A stretch of DNA of 64,000 nucleotides, taken from positions 25,866,267 to 25,930,266 of the forward strand of contig OY540809.1 of the NCBI GenBank assembly GCA_961205875.1, written 5' to 3'. Positions within the stretch are counted from its first letter, which is position 1. Each line of letters starts with the position of its first letter. Below, one piece after another: positions 10,017-21,072 of the stretch. The stretch is from Sialis fuliginosa. Taxonomy: Eukaryota; Arthropoda; Insecta; Megaloptera; Sialidae. The position numbers and the translations under genes were made by a program. The notes below the pieces were generated by a model, which made no database searches, had not been told where the DNA came from, and worked only from the letters and a program-made list of their open reading frames with translations.

Positions 10017-11186
10017 ACAATAATCTCTATATTTTAACAATTTTATTTTACTGGTATTTTTACTTTCTCTCTATCTACCTACATATTTCTATTGAAAAAA
10101 TAGTTTTCGAAGAATACATTATATTATATATTTATTTCCTCTTAAAAATAATTTAAAAGCACTTTATTTAGAAAAAATAAAAAACTAAGTAAAATAACAA
10201 AATCTGTTTATGAAAAAATAAAATTAAAAGTAATATATCTTACATTCGTTTTTTTAAATATTAATAATGTAGTGTATACATGCTACGAAGATAATTATAT
10301 AAAATAATTTTTCCTGTCTTTTTTTCTCATGAATGTCATTAGATATTTATAAGAAAGATCAAACGATACAGAAAAATTACTTCAAGAAAAAGATATTTCA
10401 TCAAAAGACACGATGAATGATTATAATGAGATGTAAAGACATTTAACTAGTTATATTTATATACATGGTATATATATAATAAATTAAGCTTCTGCAATGA
10501 TCATGATCTTGGTTACTGCACATAGGTTGTGTCTTATGTATATAATTTTATGTCTTCTGTTTTAGATTTTAATAAAAATAATAATAAACTGCAGTATTAT
10601 AGTTTAATAAATTATTTCTTTTTATAAAGATATGTATATGAAAATAAAAATTAATTATTATGTTTAGTTGTGTAGCTAACTTCATTCGTTATATAAAAGA
10701 CAACTAAAGGTTATTATTTATAGAATACTAATTGCAAATATTTGTATTTTTATCAAGTCTGGTAAAATAATAGAATTATATACATATATATAGACAACGT
10801 TTTCGTAAAGAAGAGTTTTCGTGTCAATGTAATTCAATTTTCCACTTTATTAAGTTTTCCATTATTTTAATTAAAGAGAATCTAAAATGTAAAACAGAAC
10901 TTTGAGATAACCTATCGATACTGGGGAAATTGTTTATTTCGTTTTAACTTCTTTCATTTTCAACCAATAATGTTGAAAAAATACTTTATACTGTGGGTGG
11001 ATACATAAAAACTTGTTTTATTATGTATTTAAATTACAAATACATTCAAACAATTGTTTAGAAGTTACAGTCAAAATACATTAAAAAACAACAAAGAACA
11101 AAATTTGTATATTTCAATATATTCATTGTAAACAATTAATTTATTTTACGGTTGAGATCTTGAATTGTTTTAATATTTAACAAATA
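10017..11186. other. No recognisable feature
   Basis: Very AT-rich sequence with no reading frame of interest and no inverted or tandem repeat that I can support. Confidence 0.5.
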
Positions 11187-11418
11187 CTCCCTCTGTCCCA
11201 TAATACTTGATAGTTTTCTCCTTTTTTCTTGTCCCATATGTTTATGTTTTTTTTAAATTAATTTTTTGACAAGAAAGTTAGTATATTTTTATTTAAGAGT
11301 AATTTATAAAGAAGTATGATCAGTTAAAATCATAAAAAAAAATATTGAGATAGAGCCATATATTCATTAAGCCGCGGCCACGAAAAGAAAACTATCAAGT
11401 ATTATGGGACAGAGGGAG
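11187..11418. mobile_element. Stowaway-like mariner MITE with 32-bp perfect ends
   Basis: The element starts CTCCCTCTGTCCCATAATAC and continues TTGATAGTTTTC; its other end is the exact inverse over 32 bases. TA flanks both sides (11185-11186, 11419-11420). The 232-bp interior is AT-rich and non-coding. The terminus CTCCCTC-GTCCCA with TA target is the hallmark of plant Stowaway MITEs mobilised by mariner-like transposases. Identical ends suggest recent activity. Confidence 0.9.
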
Positions 11419-11420
11419 TA

Positions 11421-13467
11421 CTAAAGTTAAAATTAAATATCGACTTATTTGGAAAATGAACCATTCAAAAAAATAATAATAAAATAAAATAATTCACAGC
11501 GAGTTAAATAATAAAAACAAAAAGCACTGTCAGACCAGTCAATTGGCGAATGAGAAATTGAGACAAATGGGCTTACATTTTTTGCTATGTTGGCAATACA
11601 TCACTACAGATGTGTCAAAAACATTATACTATAAAGATAATATTTTTAATAATTTCTTTTTGTTTCTTTGTACAATTTATAAATTTGGTTGAACTGTATT
11701 TTATTATGTCTTTTGAAACACTTTGTCATTGTCATAATTCTAATGCTTCTTTTTATGTTTATAATTTAAGATGTAACAATAACATTTATCAAAATTATAA
11801 GGGATAAAAAATCTATGTCAAGTTAGAATATACAAAAAAGAATAAAAACACATCATTTTTATTTTATATTAAAATTCAAATATTAAGCATTTTTAAATTA
11901 TGATCAAAAATGCTCGGGAAGACACAAAAGAATGTTTTGAAAACCTGACTACACAATCGAAATGTTTATAACGAATTAGAAAAAAAGGTTACATTTCCTA
12001 CATAAAGCCCCTGTACATAACTGACAATGAGTAAGAACATTAGTCATTTCTCTATGGCTAAGGAGGTCAATTTACTTACTTATCTAGTATCATAGCAACC
12101 ACAAAACCCTTAAATTCATGGTACTCCTCTTTTTGTATATTTTATAATAATAAAATATAGAAGATATATCTCTAATTGAAAAAAAAATCAATAGTATTCT
12201 ACTACATATCGATGACAATATGTCTATCAATATGTTTATCTGTAAAACTAAACCCAACGATAAAACGTATATTTATATACTATTATATTTATAAGATGTG
12301 CATTGTGCACCTAGATATTTTGAAGAGCACCACTTAATTGGAATGTTACCTACTTTTAAATAAAATGAATTGAAATATTAGTGGGACGTCCCCTCTATCT
12401 TTGTGACCAAAAAATAAGGTAGCCACAAACAGCGTTGACAATTAATATTTAAGCTATGCTCAATGCACTTTAAATTTAACGTGTATTTTAAATATCAATT
12501 TTCACGTTTTTCTAAATATACTACATTTTTCTCAATTTTTCCCCATTTTCTTGTATATTATGACGTTTTCTGGTAGTTGACAAATTTTTTTTATATTAGT
12601 TTATAAATTCCATCACTGCAGAAAATCGATTAGACATAAAAATTTGTTAAATTTAACAAAAAATCTATTTTTCAGTAAATTTTAACGGATACTCTAATAA
12701 ACATTTATGTCCGTTATTATGAACCATTTTTATGTAGATTTAGTGCATTACCTACGTGATTTAAATGTCATATGATATACATAAAAACAACAATTAAAAA
12801 TCCCTTTCATTAAATGTATTATGCTTTATTCTGTTGATAATACGATACAAAATATAAATCTAGATTTAAGCTAAATGAGCATTTAGTTAAACATGATAAT
12901 AATTAAATATCAGTAGACATTAACTTCACCCAATAATATCCCAGTTATCTCAAAATCATAACAAAAGTAAAAAATAAAAAAATAATCATTAATACGTGGC
13001 TAAAAAAAGCATCAGTAATATATTCATGTATAATTATGTTCACATAATGTGAGAGTTATGATGAGGCTGGCATTTTTGGCCGTCACTTTTTTTATCCGCC
13101 AGTACTTTGTTGAAATTAATTAACTCTTTGACGGCAGAGAGGAGCAACAGCTATATCCAATATTGTGTCAGAACTGTTGCCTTTGTTTGATTTTTATTTT
13201 ATTTGAACTATAATCCTACAGCAGATATTAAAACAAATTATACGCATAAAGGAATTTTATTAAATTCGAGTCTAAATAAAATACAAATGCTCTATTTTTC
13301 TCAATTTATTTTGCACAAAACGTAAAAAAAGATATGAAAAGAAAATGTATTATCGTTTGTAATCACAACATTAAGAGTGAAATCCACTGAGACTGTTAAA
13401 AAAATCGATTTTTTTGTGTATCTTTTAAAATATACATATTATATTTAAAAATATGTATAAAAAAAAC
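11421..13467. other. No recognisable feature
   Basis: AT-rich DNA. One 65-codon frame (11610-11807) shows no family signature. A locally less AT-rich patch near 13050-13150 holds no gene I can support. Confidence 0.45.
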
Positions 13468-13830
13468 ATCTGCCAAGTAAATGCTAAAAATAATGCTTCC
13501 TCGTGCTAAATTCACCAAAGGTAGTTATTAATTATTGAACAATTTTACTAAACACCGATAAAGTATTGTCATGAACTGCCATTAGTTAACCATTTAATTT
13601 TTTTTTCGTATTTTTTAATTTTTGACAATTTGATGACATTTAATATGTCAAAGTAAATAGACACATACACAGACAGACAGACACGGAACGAAAAAGGTTT
13701 GTCTTGACTTGAAACGGAAAGATCAAATTAAAATTTTGAAATCGGAGAACAATTTTTTTCTCATTTTAAAACGATCACAAAGCTTCTCGTATCTTTGATA
13801 TGGCGAGGAAGCAAAAATAAGTTAATGTTT
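13468..13830 (+). repeat. CTGCCAAGTAAATGC-family repeat, copy 1
   Basis: It begins ATCTGCCAAGTAAATGC, then TTCACCAAAGGTAGTTA, later GACAGACAGACACGGAACGA and ends ...CTTCTCGTATCTTTGATATG then GCGAGGAAGCAA. The same blocks in the same order occur at 56511-57355, with a 5'-only copy at 18361-18560. This copy is shorter than the one at 56.5 kb because the middle is deleted. There is no protein. The GACA-rich tail and lack of inverted ends suggest a Helitron-like or retroposon tail, but I cannot name the class. Confidence 0.65.
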
Positions 13831-14683
13831 AATTGCGTTTTTCTCGAAACGACTTTTTCGACCTTGTCCAGCGATTACTCAAATACTAATGAACTTGATG
13901 ATTTATTATTTTTTTATTTTTTATTTTTTTAATCGCAGTGACTAAGTCTGTGCGTAGCCGATTTTTTTAAATTTTAGTAGTAACCATTTTTTAAGACCAC
14001 TTGAATAAAAAAAAAATTCAAACCGTCGCAATAATAGCTACACACAATACATTCATAAAGATATTGATAATTTTTGATTTCTTTAATTTCGATAACCCTT
14101 CACCAAAGTTTCGATCGGGCAATGGAGAGGAATTTATTTTTTTGGTCGTCACATCGAGGATCATAACTTTGTAAATTTTTAATATTTTTCAATAATAATC
14201 AGTATTGAATAAGTTGAATATTTTCATAATAAAATGCCCTCTATGCAATCCTAAAATAATTAATTATACTTACCTGTGAAAAAAATTAGAAGTAGCTTTC
14301 CCCCTTTAAATGATAGTGGATTTATACATACGTACACCGTTAATCATTTTTTGTTAGTCGTTCGTTTTTAAGTCATCATTTCTTATAACGAGTTTAAACG
14401 TTCATCATGCTAATGCAGAATTGCGAAAAGTAAAAAATAAACACATTTAATGAATCGTTAATTTACTAATTGATATTAGAGCCCAGTCAATATTTAAAAA
14501 AGGGGTTTTAATGATTTACTGAATTTTCGACCTTGCAAGGTATCATGAAAAAAGGACCTACAAAAAAGTGCACCGCGATAAAAGTGAGTGATAAACTAAC
14601 CAACCTATTAATGGTCGTATCTTAGAAAATATTGAACCTACAAAATAACGTTTGTGACAAAAATTATCTCTTTTATAATATTC
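13831..14683. other. No recognisable gene
   Basis: It begins with TTGCGTTTTTCTCGAAACGA, which resembles the repeat block at 26810-26830 (GCGTTTTTCTCGAAACCATG), so the left part may be an old repeat. The rest is AT-rich without supportable features. Confidence 0.35.
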
Positions 14684-14966
14684 CCCTATAGGAAATTACA
14701 AAGAGGCAACGGTTGGCCCAGGCTTGCGCCAATGCTAGCTAACACTGGGCCAAGATACAAATGATAACTTCGTTCAAGACTCAGCCAAGGCTTGTCATAC
14801 CAAGGCTGGCTTAGAGTTGGCCCAATCTTGGATAAAGAATAGGTGACCGAAGCTCGGTATCTGAAGATAGACCTAAACTGGGGCCAATATCGAAAAAGAA
14901 ACACTGGCAACCCAATGTTGGTGCAAGCGTGGGCCCATCGTCAAGGCTGGCATTTCCTACATGGGC
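14684..14966. mobile_element. Inverted-repeat element filled with GGCCCA/TTGGC units
   Basis: The ends CCCTATAGGAAAT and (inverted) CCCATGTAGGAAAT enclose ~260 bases of imperfect repeats around TTGGCCCAGGCTTGCGCCAA and CCAAGGCTTG. The 74-codon minus-strand frame (14686-14910) is a by-product of the repeat composition. No clear target duplication, so the class is open. Confidence 0.6.
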
Positions 14967-15147
14967 AGTTATAACGTTTTTGGTCGTAGTGCTAACCGGT
15001 CAGGAGATATCACGAAGAATCCATTTTTGTCAGCTCTTTTTCCACGATAAACTCAGCAAATCATTTAGAACCAGAAAGTACGTGACCTATTAAAATTTTA
15101 AATCTTCTGAATTTAATGTTACTCGAAATTATCTATTGACTGGAGTA

Positions 15148-15542
15148 GGGTAGGATGGTGCAAGAGTGCGTGGTGTACAAGAGTACGCAGAGCCATTATC
15201 TAATTACAGAACAGTGTTTTACATCTAGCTTCAGTTGTCAAGTCTCCTGCCATGACAAGTACACCGACACAGCGTACTCAGGTCGTGGTCACTACAAATG
15301 TGACGTTTGTAAGTGATGCGCACTCTTGTCTTCATGGATAGTGCAAGAGTGCGCATTCAGGCGGCTTTTAATATTTTTAATAGTTCCTAAAGCGTTACTT
15401 ATAATTTAATTATTATGCTTTTTTCGGTAGCTAGATGACCTAAGATAATAAATAAACATAAAATAACATCCTCTCTGAAATATTTTTATTTAGTTCCATA
15501 AACTGAAGCAGCGAAAGAGCGCACTCTTGCACCACCTTACCC
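15148..15542. mobile_element. TA-flanked inverted-repeat element with GTGCAAGAGTGCG boxes
   Basis: GGGTAGGATGGTGCAAGAGT on the left faces its inverse, ...CTTGCACCACCTTACCC, on the right; TA flanks both sides (15146-15147, 15543-15544). The GCAAGAGTGCGC box is repeated internally in both directions (near 15180, 15320 and 15345), suggesting subterminal transposase-binding sites. The length of 395 bp and lack of a frame mark a non-autonomous Tc1/mariner-type element. Confidence 0.8.
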
Positions 15543-15784
15543 TATTGTGTAAAGATTCAAAGTTAATCATAGTTTGAAAATAAACAATAAAATCGTGATT
15601 ATTTTTACTGTATGCAACCGAAGGAAGGTATGGTACTGACATCAAACTTGGATAATACCCCAGTGTTGGACACTTATTTAATTAAATGTACTCAATTAGA
15701 AATATTTCTTGATATTTGATTACTGACACTTAACTGTAAAACAATCGGCCAATGGTGAATATTTAAACTGATTATTACTGTAAT

Positions 15785-17226
15785 TAGGGTTTGCAATCCC
15801 GCAATGCGGGATCCCGCGGGATCCCGCGGGATCCCGCACGTTTTGGAGATCTGCGGATCCCGCACTGAAAGTGCGGGATCCGCGCGGAATTTTTTGAACA
15901 TTGAATTTGTAGGTCGCATGCGTTTTGAATACTTGTAAAGCGTAAATATGAATAAAAAAAGGTAACAATTTTGAAAAAAAAAATTAAGGTTGAGATGACT
16001 GAATATGAAACTAGTGAAGTAAATTATATCTCTTGTTCACGATTAGTTAAGTGGTTACACTGAGTGCGACTCAGGCGACGAAAGAAGCTCGAACAGCCCG
16101 AGATTACAACAATAAAACATAAAAAATACAAAAATTTAGAAGAAGAATAGCAGATTAAATGAAAGTTAACCACAAAAATTGAATACACAAAATTCGATGT
16201 ACACGATATTTTTTTAACAGTATTGTCCCTAAAATACAACCGTAAATAATGATATTTAGTGGTTTAGTTTTACGTGACATACTGTATATACTAGGGTGTT
16301 TTTTAATTATTTTTTTCGGTCCCGCTAGCCTATGTTTTAGCTTTGGATCAAAAGTTAATTGTCCCAAAATTTCAGACTCATAGATCAAACCTGTGGACGG
16401 CGCAAACCGAGTCATTTTCCCATTTGATTAACATGGGAAAAATTACTTTTTTACTTATGCGTGAATATCTCGTTGAAAAATTTCTTACAGCAGCATATCA
16501 TAGAGAATTAAACTTACAAAAAAGATCCCAAGTGCTCAAATCATAGATCGAATATTTTTAAAGATATGTTCGTTTAAACATTATCATAAAAAGTAAAATT
16601 CAATTTTTATGATAATTTTTAAACAAACATTTCTTAAAATTTATTGGATTTATGAATTGAGCACTTAATTCTCTACAAAATATTCCCCTGAGAAATTTTC
16701 AAAAAAAATTGTTTTCAACGAGATATTCACGCGAAAGTAAGAAATTAATTTTTCCCATGCGTTAATCAAATGGGAAATAGACTCGGTTTGCGCCGTCCAC
16801 AGTTTTGATCTATGAGTGAAATTTTGGGACAATTAAATTTGATCCAAATCTAAAACATAGGCCTGCGGGAAACAAGGGCTAATTTATACGCAACGAAGGA
16901 GTTAAAAAATTGAAATGGATAATCGAACAAAAAGACAAAAGTAGTTAGAAGCATCTTGTTGTTGTACCTAACATATTAGACAACCTCCTATTTACAGGTG
17001 TATTTTATGGATTTTACATCGGTCTATACGGTACGAGTTACGTTTACGTATCATATGTTACCACTATGAAAATATTTTTCATTAGTTAATTGTCATGTTA
17101 ACTAAATAATAGTAACTTTAAGTATGAATAACAAAATTTTTGGAAAAACTGCGGGATCCCGCGGGATTTGAAGATTTCCCGCAAAAATCCCGCGGGAAAA
17201 AAAAGTCTGCGGGATTGCAAACCCTA
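15785..17226. mobile_element. hAT element, 1442 bp, exact 8-bp target duplication
   Basis: The ends are TAGGGTTTGCAATCCCGC and its exact inverse. They run into GGGATCCCGCGGGATCCCGC repeats, a GC-rich subterminal block in an AT-rich body. The octamer ACTGTAAT lies on both sides (15777-15784, 17227-17234). TAG-type ends with an 8-bp duplication place it in hAT. No intact transposase remains. The stretch 15985-16150 has a somewhat coding look but contains stops. A 550-bp foldback sits inside it. Confidence 0.9.
16319..16871. repeat. Long foldback inside the hAT element
   Basis: Left arm ~16319-16600 and right arm ~16601-16871 are reverse complements at high identity, sharing CCTATGTTTTAG, TTGATCTATGAGT-type and GGACGGCGCAAACCGAGTC blocks. 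The centre is a short AAAATTCAATTTTTATGAT turn. The 67-codon frame at 16343-16546 and the minus frame 16155-16415 lie in the arm and are not independent genes. It may be a third nested element or an internal inverted duplication of the hAT. Confidence 0.8.
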
Positions 17227-17595
17227 ACTGTAATCTATTTATTAATTATTATATTATCATAGTATCTGCTTTACATTGTTTCAAATTTAACGACTCTTTA
17301 TTTTATATAACTTTTGTGTCACAGTACTTATCATTAGCAAGTGTTCATCACTGGGTACCCATTACTGGTTTTAATTTGTTCATATTACTGAAGAAAAAAC
17401 ATAAAGAAAATAAAAGGCTATGATTTATAAAAAAATTATATTTGCAGATTTTGGTAATTGAATTGATTTAATAAAGAAGTACTTGTTTTATTAGTAACAT
17501 GAGTTCATGAGAATTACAAAAAAGGTGCCCATAAATCCCCCAAAAAAACAGTATATCTTGCTCTTAAAGATGCCAAGATTGGTGCCAGTACCTTA

Positions 17596-18242
17596 TCTAA
17601 TTAAACAATAATTCTCTGCAGAATCAATATTTCTTACTTTTTAATCACTTAGTTTGGCTTGCGAACATCTCATGTGTATACGCCAAGTCTCTTCAATTAC
17701 TTTACACGTAAAAATAAAAATAAAATGGGTACTGAAGTTTCTAATATTAAAGAAAGTTCAGTGAGAAAAAATAAAAGCATTAAAACTACCAATATAAGTT
17801 CACTTATCGTTATATTTTTGTTTATAAACAAGAACACCTAAAAGTGGAACAATATCCATTCGAGTTTTGCCGAAATGTGCGAGAAACAACTAAAAAATAC
17901 ATTAGAGCGTTTCATCCGGCAAAATGTAATAATATGCGCTCGCGAAGTTAGTGTCTTTAAGTACATTATCGCATGCTTACGGGCCTGCTTTTCATTATTA
18001 CTTTGGACGTTTTTAAATCTCAAAAAGGTTCTGTTTTTATTATTATTTTTATACTTTGTTATATAAATATATAGATAGTGTAGTGTCGTGGACATTGAAA
18101 TTTATAGACTATGGAGATTGTCAAAATGTCAAAACGTAATTTACATTTATATTATATTTTATGTTTCATAATCTTAAAAAGTTTAGTTTCATTTTATAAA
18201 CCGTTTCTTGTTTTATATTAAAAAAAACTTTTTAAGAAAAAA
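17596..18242. other. No recognisable gene
   Basis: AT-rich sequence with overlapping short frames on both strands (17659-18095). It contains a GATTGTCAAAATGTCAAAACG motif that recalls the 20-bp tandem unit at 56755-56834. No further structure that I can support. Confidence 0.4.
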
Positions 18243-18345
18243 ATAAAACCGATTTAAAAAAAAACCCCAAAAATCATCGAAAAATGTATAATAATTAAAT
18301 TTAAGTTTTTGAAGTCGGTTTTAGTTCTTTTTTTTTGTTGCCTTG
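18243..18345. repeat. GAAGTCGGTT-family fragment
   Basis: AAAACCGATTT, then CCCCAAAAATCATCGAAAAATG, TATAATAATTAAATTTAA and TTTTTGAAGTCGGTTTT. The same string of blocks is found at 19270-19460, 20385-20560 and 24060-24225. Confidence 0.6.
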
Positions 18346-18360
18346 GCATCAACTTCTAGA

Positions 18361-18560
18361 TATCTGCCTATTAGTAAATGCATAGTGCTTCTTCGTACTA
18401 AATTCACCAAAGGTAGTTAATTATTGAATAATTTTTAAAAAAAGTGTTCAAATAAATTTCCTGGCATTGGTTAACTATTTAATTTTTATACAATTTTACT
18501 AAAAAATATTAGTTTATTTTTTGACAATTTCAGTCTACATTTAAATTTTTATATATAGGT
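18361..18560 (+). repeat. CTGCCAAGTAAATGC-family repeat, copy 2 (5' part)
   Basis: TATCTGCC...AGTAAATGCATAGTGCTTC, then TACTAAATTCACCAAAGGTAGTTA and a TTAACTATTTAATTTTTATAC block, as in the copies at 13468 and 56511. The GACA-rich tail is absent. Confidence 0.65.
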
Positions 18561-19132
18561 ACCTATTTATATTATATGAATATTTTATATTACATATACG
18601 TATGTATATATAAGTATGTATATTAGAATGTAATATTAATGTAAAATACTTTGCTACAATACGTATTTAAACTAATTTTATTCCATGGTTTGTAACATTG
18701 CCACTAATTACATTTTCTGTTCAAATTGGTTCTAAACTTTACTTAAGGTTTTAAATTTTAAATCCAATTCTAAACTTTGCGTTACGTGATATTCGTATGT
18801 GCAAATCAAATTAACATAATCGAATAAATTAAAAAGGTACCGTACGGGACACTAATACGCGAGGCAGATATTTGAATAGTATGTGTTTTTGAAATTTATA
18901 ATTAAATGGTTGTTTATGATAGAATTGTTTTTAATTAGCATTTTCTATAAATAAATACCAGTATTTAAATGATAATTTTAACTGCTATATGTGTTGAATA
19001 TAATAATGAAAATTTAATCTATTTGTGTAGAGAATGAATGTTACATAACATACACAATATACAAGCCCCATCTCATTTTGTCTGTTGTGTTTTCTGTTAC
19101 AGTAATTCCAAACAGTTGGATTTTGTTACTAA

Positions 19133-19500
19133 AATTAAACCTCCTTAAAATGAACCCAGATACTTAGATTTAGACAATTTTTTGTTTGTTTGAAAGAGTA
19201 TACTACCGAGGTGGTGCCATATAATTTATATTTATCAGAATCTGACCATGAACTTACGCTACTCAAAGAGGAAAAATAAAAAACTTAAAAAACGGCTTTA
19301 AAAAACCCTAAAAACATTGAAAAGTATATAATAATTAAATTTAACAGTTTTGAAGTCAGTGGCAAGCCAATATTTTTTTAAAGAAAATAAATAAAGCAAC
19401 TCGACTTTTAAATTTCATTATTATATATTTTCAATGTTTTAAGTCGGTTTTATTATTATTTAAAAGTTAAACCTCGATAAAATGGACCCAGATACGTAGG
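19133..19500 (+). repeat. GAAGTCGGTT-family foldback bracketed by direct repeats
   Basis: A ~34-base direct repeat (TTAAACCTCCTTAAAATGAA then CCCAGATAC at 19133; TTAAACCTCGATAAAATGGA then CCCAGATAC at 19468) brackets a foldback whose arms carry AACATTGAAAAGTATATAAT and its inverse. The left part, with GACAATTTTTTGTTTGTTTG and CAGAATCTGACCATGAACTT, is repeated at 23950-24040. Confidence 0.6.
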
Positions 19501-19529
19501 ACAGAAATACGTAATATATTTTTAAAACA

Positions 19530-20275
19530 AATTTAAATTCACAAAACAATTTTCATTTTATCAAAAAAAATTATTTCTTCCATTCTATGGGTCGATCCAG
19601 ACTATCGTGCCAGTCCCGGTCCGGTCTCGCTCCAATCAAAATATAAATAAACAATAATCAATGAAAGCATCCACACTATATAGTCTAAGATCCGACATAA
19701 GAACGACCTTCACCCATCTGTTTAATGGATGAGAAGTATTTTTTATCAAATTTAGTATGTTAAAAAATATATCGCGAGTGGGTTGGCTAAAAAAATCCTG
19801 TCAAGGCTATGATTATGATATGATAACATTGCACTCATGTGCGATAGAAGAGGACGCAGCATTGGAGCTGCGCGCGGAAGGCCGTCGGGTGACAGAGAGT
19901 GCGCATGCTATTTGTTCATGCAATAGAGAAGGAGAGCGATACACTTTTTTTCAATTTTTAATTAATCATAGCCTTGTCAGGAATTTTTTAGCCAACTCAC
20001 TCGCAATATATTTTTTAACATACTAAATTTGACAAAAAATACTTTTCATCCATTAAACAGATGGGTGAAGGTCGTTCCTATGTCGGATCTCCTACTAATA
20101 GGTATCGTGCCGGTCTCGCCCCAGTCACACTCTAATTCAGTATTTACTATACTGAATATTTGACTGGAGCGAGACCGGACTGGGGCCGGCACGATAGTGT
20201 TGATCGGTCCTAATACTGTATCGGAGCGTGATTTTTTGATAAAATGAAAATTGTTTTGTGAATTTAAATTTTAGA
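19530..20275. mobile_element. Three-tier nested palindrome
   Basis: Outer tier: TTTAAATTCACAAAACAATT plus TTCATTTTATCAAAAAA near 19537 and its inverse near 20228-20268. Middle tier: ACTATCGTGCCAGTCCCGGT plus CCGGTCTCGCTCC near 19600 and its inverse ending near 20210, with an extra partial copy at 20101-20130. Inner tier: 19688-20090, entered separately. Order of insertion appears to be outer, middle, inner. No clean target duplications were found. Confidence 0.75.
19688..20090. mobile_element. Inner inverted-repeat element with GC-rich loop
   Basis: Arms of ~150 bases start AGATCCGACATAAGAACGAC and its near-exact inverse at 20090, continuing through CACCCATCTGTTTAATGGAT and GTTGGCTAAAAAA. 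The ~100-base loop (about 19830-19945) is much richer in G and C (GGAGCTGCGCGCGGAAGGCC). The 89-codon plus frame at 19757-20026 spans arm and loop with no recognisable domain, so I do not call a gene. Confidence 0.8.
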
Positions 20276-20384
20276 ATTGAAAGTATGCATCTTTACATAA
20301 GTATAAACGATAGAACTAATTGTAAGTAATATCTGTGTTCTATTTCTAACCGAATTCAAAAAATACAGCACTGAAAAGGAAAAC

Positions 20385-20560
20385 ATGAAAATAAAATTAT
20401 GAAAAAAATAAAACATACTTAAAAAAACACTTAAAATACTGAAAAGTATATAATAATTAAATTTAACAGTTTTTGAAGTAGATGCCTAGTTAATAATAAT
20501 TTTCAGTATTTTAATGTTTTTTTTTTAAGTTAGTTATATTTTTTAATTGGCTTTCGGTTT
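20385..20560. repeat. GAAGTCGGTT-family fragment
   Basis: AAAATACTGAAAAGTATATAAT, TTAAATTTAACAGTTTTTGAAG and a downstream TTTAAGTTAGTTATATTTT match the family at 19270-19460. Confidence 0.55.
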
Positions 20561-20611
20561 TATCTGACATCTATGCGCCAGAATTAATCAGTTATTACTA
20601 AAAATGTATAA

Positions 20612-21072
20612 TAAGGTACAGGCCCCAGTCTTGAATACTTTAAGATAAAGGTATACTGTTTTTTTAATGATTGATGGGCTAATTTTGTTTATGTTTTTTT
20701 CTCCAGTAATGAATAACGTAAAACCAGTAATAAACACCCAATAATGAACACTTGAGAAGATTACAAAATGTAAAGTACTACGAGACAAAAGTTATAAAAT
20801 AAAGAATCGTTAAATTTGCTCACTTCATTAATTATTTACATAAGAAAATACACTTTGCTTGATAGTCTGCCGAAGCGTGATGTTTATTTCTCCACTATTT
20901 TTAAACGAAATCATCAATTTTCCTCAAATCACGCTGTAAGACAATTAAATGTATATAGATTAAAATCAAGAAATAGTAGTAATAAAATAACAACAAATAT
21001 TTCTTATTCAATACATTTAGTTTAAAAATGTTCAACATTGGGGTATTGTTCACAACTGGTGTCAGTACATTA
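20612..21072 (+). mobile_element. AGGTAC-family element, copy 4
   Basis: It starts TAAGGTACAGGCCCCAGTCT and contains AGTACTACGAGACAAAAGTT, ATCACGCTGTAAGACAATTA and a terminal GGTGTCAGTACATTAC. Shorter than copy 1, with internal deletions. The three short frames overlapping it (20588-21128) are repeat by-products. Confidence 0.7.

Larger units (their letters stand above)
15629..17595 (-). mobile_element. AGGTAC-family element, copy 3, split by a hAT insertion
   Basis: The left part (15629-15784) and the right part (17227-17595) are the two halves of one repeat in the same orientation as copy 2. Removing 15785-17226 and one octamer ACTGTAAT restores the order ...TTATTACTGTAATCTATTTA seen uninterrupted at 6343-6863. 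The host repeat is therefore older than the insertion. Confidence 0.85.

Noticed and set aside
19757-20026. 89-codon plus-strand frame (starting MLKNISRVGW)
   Set aside because: It runs through one arm, the loop and the other arm of a palindromic element; composition and lack of any domain show it is incidental.
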